DNA of 64,000 nucleotides from an uncultured bacterium (GTDB lineage Bacteria > Bacillota > Clostridia > Oscillospirales > Acutalibacteraceae), in assembly GCA_905215055.1 (NCBI GenBank), contig CAJMOH010000004.1:1-64000 (forward strand), written 5' to 3'. The position numbers were made by a program, and so were the translations under genes. This document shows positions 59,412-64,000 of this stretch, one piece after another; the first letter of the stretch is position 1, and every line of letters starts with the position of its first letter. A model generated the notes under the pieces. That model searched no databases, was not told where the DNA came from, and saw only the letters and a list, made by a program, of their open reading frames with translations.

Positions 59412-61619
59412 ATGGCACGAGTCAACCACAAGAAAGTAAAACAACTGATCCAAGAGAGGCGGGGGAAAATCAGCGACCGGGAGTTTTTCACTTCCCGTCT
59501 GTTGGCCCTCCACTTTGAGGACATCGCTGCAGCCCAGACAAAACGGTACGGTTCCCGCCGCCCGGTGCGGGTCCACTTGACTTGGGAGCCCGACGCCTCC
59601 CACGCGGCCTGTACCAACAATCTGATCATCCATATCAACGCCGGAAACCCCATCATCACCCAATTCCCCACCAGGGAGGAGCGGTATCAGATGGTGTGCG
59701 GGCTCTTCGCCCACGAGCTGGGCCACTGCCTGTACACGGATTTCCTCGCCAGCCAGACCTATGGCCAAGAGATCTCCGCCTGCCGGTGGTATCCGGAGCC
59801 CCCTACGCTCTCCACGGTCAAAGACCGGGTGAACGAGCGGGCCTTATGGGATTACGCCCAGGCAGAACCGGAGAACCTGCCGCTGCTTGCGCGGGTGGCC
59901 CACGAGGTGGGGAACGTCCTGGAGGACGCCTCTATCGAGAATCGTATCCTGGAGGCGTTCCCCGGCACCTTGGGCCAGAGCCTAGACTTCCTGCGGGAGT
60001 GCCAGTGGAACGATATGCCCACCGTCACCCAGCTCAAAGAGCGGGAGGCCCAGGGCCAGCCGGTGTTCTTCAGCCTGTTGCAGCTCTTTTTGTCCTATGG
60101 CAAGTTCGGCGAGCTGAAGTATGGGGAAGAGCCCTTTACCGAGGAGCACATCCGGACGGTGTTTGAGCTTCTGCCGGAATTGGACGAGGACCTGCAGTCC
60201 CGGTCTGGCAAAGAGCGGTGGAAGACGGTGAATATCATCCTCATCCGCTGCTGGGAGCAGGTCCGGGAGTATGTGGAGGCCATCAAGCGCCAGCACCAGG
60301 AGGATAAGGCCGCCGGAAATGGCGGGTCGGTGTTCTCCAAGCTGGAGCAGGAGCTTTCCAGCCTCACCGGGGGTTCCGCCCGCGGCAAGGGGGACACCGC
60401 CCCAATTTCTGGGGGCCCTGGGCCGGGAAGCCCATCTCCCCGGCGGGAGAAAACCCGGGCCCTGGCCAAACAGGCCGGGGGAGGGGGAAAACCTCCCCCA
60501 AAGGGCGCCGCCCTCCCCATGGGAGAAGCCGGACCGTCTGAGGAAACCGGCAAAGAGGATTCCTTCAAGCAGGAGGTGACTGCCCAGGAAAAGGGCAGGA
60601 TGCCCCTGGTGGAGACGGACGCCATCTCCCAGCCCATGGGAGGCCGTGTGGAGCGCAATAACAGCTACGCCCCGGAGCTCTCCAAAACCGTAGAGGCGGA
60701 GATGGAACGGCTGCTCACCCACATGGCGAAGCAGGAGGTCTGCCAGGAGCTGGAAGAAAACCGGCTCTCGGAACTCAACGAGTTTGCCAAGGGCATTTCC
60801 TACGGGAACGCCCACAAGGGGGTAGAGGTGGAAATCAACCGCATGGCTGCGGTAGATCCGGAGATGATCGCCCAGTACAACGCCGTGGCGGGGCCTCTGC
60901 TGGCCATTTCCCGGCAGCTGCAAAAGAGCATCCTGCAGCAGCTCAAGGACCGGCAGCGGAGCGGCAAACAGACGGGCTTGCTCTTTGGCCGCCGACTGGA
61001 TGCCCACGCCCTGTACAGGGATGACGGCAAGGTGTTCTACAAGAACGCCCTGCCAAACGACGCCCCCCAGATAGCGGTGGGGCTCCTGCTGGATGAGTCC
61101 GGCTCCATGAGCTCCGGCGACCGGGCGGCCTATGCCCGCGCCTCCGCCATCATCCTCTACGATTTCTGCCAGGCGCTGCGAATCCCGGTGATGGTCTACG
61201 GCCATTCTACCAAGGGAAGCAAAGTGGAGCTCTACTCCTACGGGGAGTTTGACGCCATCGACCAGAACGACAAATACCGGCTGGTGGACATCTCCGCCAG
61301 GGGGAGCAACCGGGACGGCGCCGCCCTGCGCTATGTGGCGGAGCGGCTGTCCAGGCGCCCGGAGGAATTGCGGCTCCTGATGCTGGTCTCCGACGGCCAG
61401 CCGGCCGCCCCCGGTTATTACGGCACCGCCGCCGAGGAGGACCTGCGGGGCATCCAGCAGGAGTACCGGCGCAAGGGAGTCCTCTTTCTGGCCGCCGCCA
61501 TCGGCGACGACAAGGAAAACATCCAGCGTATCTACGGGGACGCCTTTCTGGACATCTCCGATTTGCACCAGCTGCCCGTAAAGCTGGCTCAGGCGGTCAA
61601 ACGCTTCTTGCGGGTATAA
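59412..61619 (+). CDS. Zincin-like VWA (CobT-type) protein, MoxR partner
   Basis: 735 aa. The N-terminal part has HELGH (H101-H105) followed by CLYTDF, a zinc-metallopeptidase-like motif, and a second conserved acidic stretch ENVLEDASIENRILEAFPGT-like near 175. Residues about 310-400 are a low-complexity Gly/Pro/Lys linker. The C-terminal VWA domain has the MIDAS motif DESGS (D561, S563, S565) and LMLVSDGQPA. MoxR-VWA pairs insert metals or remodel protein complexes, and in several lineages take part in conflict systems. The protease-like N-terminus makes this one unusual. GGGGGACGGAG ribosome site. Confidence 0.8.
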   Translation: MARVNHKKVKQLIQERRGKISDREFFTSRLLALHFEDIAAAQTKRYGSRRPVRVHLTWEPDASHAACTNNLIIHINAGNPIITQFPTREERYQMVCGLFAHELGHCLYTDFLASQTYGQEISACRWYPEPPTLSTVKDRVNERALWDYAQAEPENLPLLARVAHEVGNVLEDASIENRILEAFPGTLGQSLDFLRECQWNDMPTVTQLKEREAQGQPVFFSLLQLFLSYGKFGELKYGEEPFTEEHIRTVFELLPELDEDLQSRSGKERWKTVNIILIRCWEQVREYVEAIKRQHQEDKAAGNGGSVFSKLEQELSSLTGGSARGKGDTAPISGGPGPGSPSPRREKTRALAKQAGGGGKPPPKGAALPMGEAGPSEETGKEDSFKQEVTAQEKGRMPLVETDAISQPMGGRVERNNSYAPELSKTVEAEMERLLTHMAKQEVCQELEENRLSELNEFAKGISYGNAHKGVEVEINRMAAVDPEMIAQYNAVAGPLLAISRQLQKSILQQLKDRQRSGKQTGLLFGRRLDAHALYRDDGKVFYKNALPNDAPQIAVGLLLDESGSMSSGDRAAYARASAIILYDFCQALRIPVMVYGHSTKGSKVELYSYGEFDAIDQNDKYRLVDISARGSNRDGAALRYVAERLSRRPEELRLLMLVSDGQPAAPGYYGTAAEEDLRGIQQEYRRKGVLFLAAAIGDDKENIQRIYGDAFLDISDLHQLPVKLAQAVKRFLRV

Positions 61620-61717
61620 CATACACGCTGTCCATCTTGGGCAACAATTCTTTGACAGGGTGGGCAGCGCAGGTGCGCCGCCCATTCTGTCTCCATTTTT
61701 GGAAAGGATGGTTTACC

Positions 61718-62269
61718 ATGCACGCGCTTCATAAAATTCTGGTGTATATCCCCGATACCCTTTGTGATACGAAAACCATGAGCCGGGAACAACAGGCGGA
61801 CGCCATTCGCTCCTACGCGGAGGTGGAAACGGAGAAATTCCTGGGTCCCGTGTTCGACTATCGAACGACCGAGATTGCTGAGGGATGGATGGAAACCTAT
61901 CCCGAAAACGTGCTTTTCGCAGTAGACGATGTGGAACGATTCACAGAGGAGCTCCAACAGGTCATGGACACCCAGAAGGTATTGGTAGAGCACCATGTAT
62001 CGAAAGTAAGGGAATCCCTAGGGACGGATATTGAAAAGATCGCCTCGGAAGTATTTTCAATGCAGGGGCCATACCAATCAGGATCGTCCCAGGAGATGGC
62101 TCTGTTTTATTTGCGGAACCTGGCGAACTTCCTGTACGGGGAGTATCAGTTTGATTCACAATTTTATAACCTGGCTGAGCACACCGCCCGCATCTACCCT
62201 GAGACGATTCAGATTGTGAAAGACGAGCCTGAAAACTGGGCGATGGCGCTGTTCGACTACCACTATTGA
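61718..62269 (+). CDS. Element-borne hypothetical protein
   Basis: 183 aa from ATG 61718 with GGAAAGGATGG upstream. Helical and acidic: TMSREQQADAIRSYAEVETE, FAVDDVERFTEELQQVMDTQ, MALFYLRNLANFLYGEYQFDS. No domain recognised. Last gene of the leader-c operon; a terminator follows at 62314. Confidence 0.6.
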   Translation: MHALHKILVYIPDTLCDTKTMSREQQADAIRSYAEVETEKFLGPVFDYRTTEIAEGWMETYPENVLFAVDDVERFTEELQQVMDTQKVLVEHHVSKVRESLGTDIEKIASEVFSMQGPYQSGSSQEMALFYLRNLANFLYGEYQFDSQFYNLAEHTARIYPETIQIVKDEPENWAMALFDYHY

Positions 62270-62313
62270 CCAGGTCACCCACAATGAACCTGTGTTGCAC
62301 AGTATCTTGAAAT

Positions 62314-62347
62314 GGGGGGAGCGGCGCTTTGCCGTTTCCCCTTTTTT
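62314..62347 (+). terminator. Terminator of the leader-c operon
   Basis: GGGGGGAGCGGC (62314-62325) pairs with GCCGTTTCCCC (62331-62341), with G-T pairs, then TTTTTT. The remaining 62,348-62,563 is gene-free and carries a possible promoter TTGTCA (62497) ahead of the Uma2 gene. Confidence 0.7.
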
Positions 62348-62563
62348 CGCAGAAAAATTCTTTTCTCTTATTTACGGGAAACACTCGACAAGGAGGGCCA
62401 AACTGGCTATACTTTAAGTGGAACAGATAGACTGCGTGCTCTTGGGTGCTGTTTGTTTTAGTATACTGTGGACTTTTATAGACCCTGTGAGAGGGTTGTC
62501 ACTCGCGTGAGTTTGGTTTGTACTATATTTTCCCTGGAAGAGTAGAAAAAGGAGGTCATCCCA

Positions 62564-63124
62564 ATGACACGGAGGCGCTACACCTTCGCGGATTGCCTCG
62601 CCTGGGACGAGAGCGACCGGGCAGAGGTGATTAACGGAGAGATCGTCATGATGGCCCCGCCATCCAGAGTGCACCAGAAAATCAGCGGGGAGCTATTCCG
62701 GCAGCTTGCCAACTTCCTAGAGGGGAAAAAGTGTGAAGCGTATGCTGCCCCCTTCGCTGTGCGCCTGTTTGAGAAAGCTGGGGACGCCCCAGAGGACGTG
62801 GACACAATGGTGGAACCGGATATTTCCGTTGTGTGCGACCACGACAAGTTGGACAGCCACGGCTGCAAGGGAGCGCCGGACATGGTGGTGGAAGTCCTCT
62901 CTCCCTCCACCCAGCGCCACGACCGCCTGGTAAAGCTGGACTTGTACCAGCGGGCCGGGGTACAGGAATACTGGATCATCAGCCCAGAGGAAAAGACAGC
63001 CCAGGTGTTCCTGCTGCAAAATGGCCTGCTTCTCCCCTGGGAGGTGTACGGACCACAGGACGTGGGCAAGGTCAATGTCCTGGATGGCTGCTTTGTGGAA
63101 TTGAGCAAGGTGTTTGCTGAGTAA
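62564..63124 (+). CDS. Uma2 family endonuclease-like protein
   Basis: 186 aa, the usual length of Uma2/DUF820. YTFADCLAWDES opening, EVINGEIVMMAPPS, then the PD-(D/E)XK core VEPDISVVCDHDKLD and APDMVVEVLSPSTQRHDRLVKLDLY with catalytic Glu and Lys, and EYWIISPEEK. AAAGGAGG upstream. These putative nucleases are frequent in mobile regions; the biological role is mostly unknown. Separate transcription unit just before leader d. Confidence 0.85.
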   Translation: MTRRRYTFADCLAWDESDRAEVINGEIVMMAPPSRVHQKISGELFRQLANFLEGKKCEAYAAPFAVRLFEKAGDAPEDVDTMVEPDISVVCDHDKLDSHGCKGAPDMVVEVLSPSTQRHDRLVKLDLYQRAGVQEYWIISPEEKTAQVFLLQNGLLLPWEVYGPQDVGKVNVLDGCFVELSKVFAE

Positions 63125-63139
63125 GGATATGTCTCATTC

Positions 63140-63340
63140 TTGACTCCGCCCCACCCCTCTGGTATAATACTCTTGTCAGTATCGAAGTTTGGCGGGAGCT
63201 AAACATAGTTTCTTGTTTGCAAAGTGTCATTTGCCTTTTTGGCGGATGGCACTTTTTTGTTTCCTGCCAGCATCCAAGGCACAAGCCGGTTTCCCTCGGG
63301 AGGCCGGCTTTTTCTGTTGCGGGGGGACCCGCGGAAAGGA
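63140..63340 (+). ncRNA. Repeated structured leader RNA, copy d
   Basis: Promoter TTGACT (63140-63145), 17 bp, TATAAT (63163-63168). Hairpin 1 63187-63204 (loop GGGA). Hairpin 2: 63221-63235 with 63241-63255, then six T. A second T-run hairpin AAGCCGG/CCGGCTT (63283-63310). Hairpin 3 GCGGG/CCCGC (63319-63332) right before GGAAAGGAG. Heads the YqaJ gene. Confidence 0.8.
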
Positions 63341-63346
63341 GTCAAC

Positions 63347-64000
63347 ATGAAAATCGATCTTCACACGTTTTTGACCGTGCCGAAAGGGGGCGTCTCCTGA
63401 TGGCGAAGCCAAACATTCTCTGCGACTGTGCCGGCCTGTCCAACGACCGCTGGCTGGAGTACCGCGCCCACGGGCCCAAGGGGGACATCCCCTATACCGT
63501 GGGGGGCAGCGATGTGGCAGCCATCTTCGGGGTGTCTCCCTGGCAAACGCCGCTGGAGCTGTGGCTCGTAAAAAAGGGGCGAATGAAAGCCCCACCAAAG
63601 GGAAACGCCGACCAGCTGGAGATGGGGCACCTGTTAGAGCCCATCGCCGCACACTGGTTCGGGAAAAAAACCGGCAGCCTGGTGGAGGACGACACTTTCC
63701 TCTACCAGCACGCAGATCACCCCTACGCTCTGGCCAACATTGACCGGCGGTACACCCGCCGGGAGGATGGGGAGCCAGGCGTTCTGGAGTGCAAAAGCTG
63801 CACCTATCACAAGGCGGGGGACTGGGCGGAGGACGCCATCCCCCTGCACTATGAGCTGCAGCTTCGCTTTTACCTGGCGGTGCTGGATGTGGAGTACGGG
63901 GCGTTTTCGTGCATCTGGGGGAATAACCCGGAAACGGACTTAGCCATGCCGGAAATCATCCGGGACAAGGCGAAAGAGGACATGATCTTCGAGCGGCTGG
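63347..64000 (+). CDS. YqaJ-like viral recombinase / lambda-exonuclease family protein (cut by window end)
   Basis: First 218 codons from ATG 63347 (GGAAAGGAG upstream); a later in-frame ATG at 63401 is possible. Nuclease motifs: TVGGSDVAAIFGVSPWQTP (about 45-63), MGHLLEPIAAHWFGKKTG, Asp in YALANIDRRYT, LECKSC (catalytic Glu-x-Lys) and HYELQLRFYLAVLD. This 5'-3' exonuclease family resects DNA for single-strand annealing in phages and mobile elements, with an SSB partner such as the product of 56223. Confidence 0.88.

Noticed and set aside
1..64000. CRISPR array, diversity-generating retroelement, rRNA or tRNA gene
   Set aside because: No regular spaced repeat series, reverse transcriptase, rRNA segment or tRNA cloverleaf was seen on either strand.

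Overview
The window reads as a gut-type Firmicute of the Oscillospiraceae/Clostridia kind (inference). The reasons are a mostly GC-rich genome with strong AGGAGG ribosome sites, YesM/YesN-type sensor pairs, LplB/LplC-type sugar ABC transporters, uroporphyrinogen-decarboxylase-like catabolic proteins and a clostridial-type LexA box. No rRNA, tRNA or CRISPR array was seen.

Region 1 (1-10,760) is the end of a surface-polysaccharide locus. An AT-rich block (1-4394) holds a PP-loop ATPase fragment, a polysaccharide pyruvyltransferase, an F420-hydrogenase-beta-like Fe-S protein and a GT4 glycosyltransferase. It changes abruptly to a GC-rich block with capE, a PglD/NeuD-like acyltransferase, capF and capG, the complete set for UDP-N-acetyl-L-fucosamine. 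A HEPN-like small protein and a GlmM-type phosphohexomutase follow.

Region 2 (10,800-16,160) looks like a decayed mobile-element end. It has a coiled-coil protein, a divergent pair of XRE regulators around a palindromic operator, an SOS-type Y-family polymerase/YolD cassette with a LexA box, a structured leader RNA, and a chimeric scar made of an ssb fragment, a truncated membrane protein and the last codons of a rubrerythrin gene.

Region 3 (16,390-42,400) is a catabolic island of about 26 kb. It has a YesMN two-component system, a MATE pump, and an operon of ABC importer plus enzymes resembling C-glycoside deglycosidase (DUF6379-like beta subunit, TIM-barrel alpha subunit, Gfo/Idh oxidase). 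A membrane AraC regulator follows, then a second ABC importer operon with three peptidases, an L-cysteine-desulfidase-like protein, two URO-D-family proteins and an aldo/keto reductase. The island is bracketed by inverted 38-bp copies of an IS66-type end.

Region 4 (42,365-64,000) starts with a damaged IS66. It then repeats the XRE pair and leader of region 2, here with the repressor split by a 1.83-kb IS21-type element carrying a 5-bp target duplication. The rest is the body of a mobile element: small proteins of unknown function, a HipB-HipA fusion, an MNT/DUF4258/YgiT toxin-antitoxin-like operon, ssb, a MoxR-type AAA+ ATPase paired with a zincin-VWA protein, a Uma2 nuclease and a YqaJ recombinase cut by the window end.

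The most distinctive signal is a promoter-linked leader RNA present four times (14,965; 48,303; 56,033; 63,140). Each copy has a near-consensus promoter, a short hairpin, and then a 14-15 bp hairpin followed by a T-run. Compensatory base changes between copies argue for a conserved RNA structure that may coordinate the element's operons through attenuation or antitermination.
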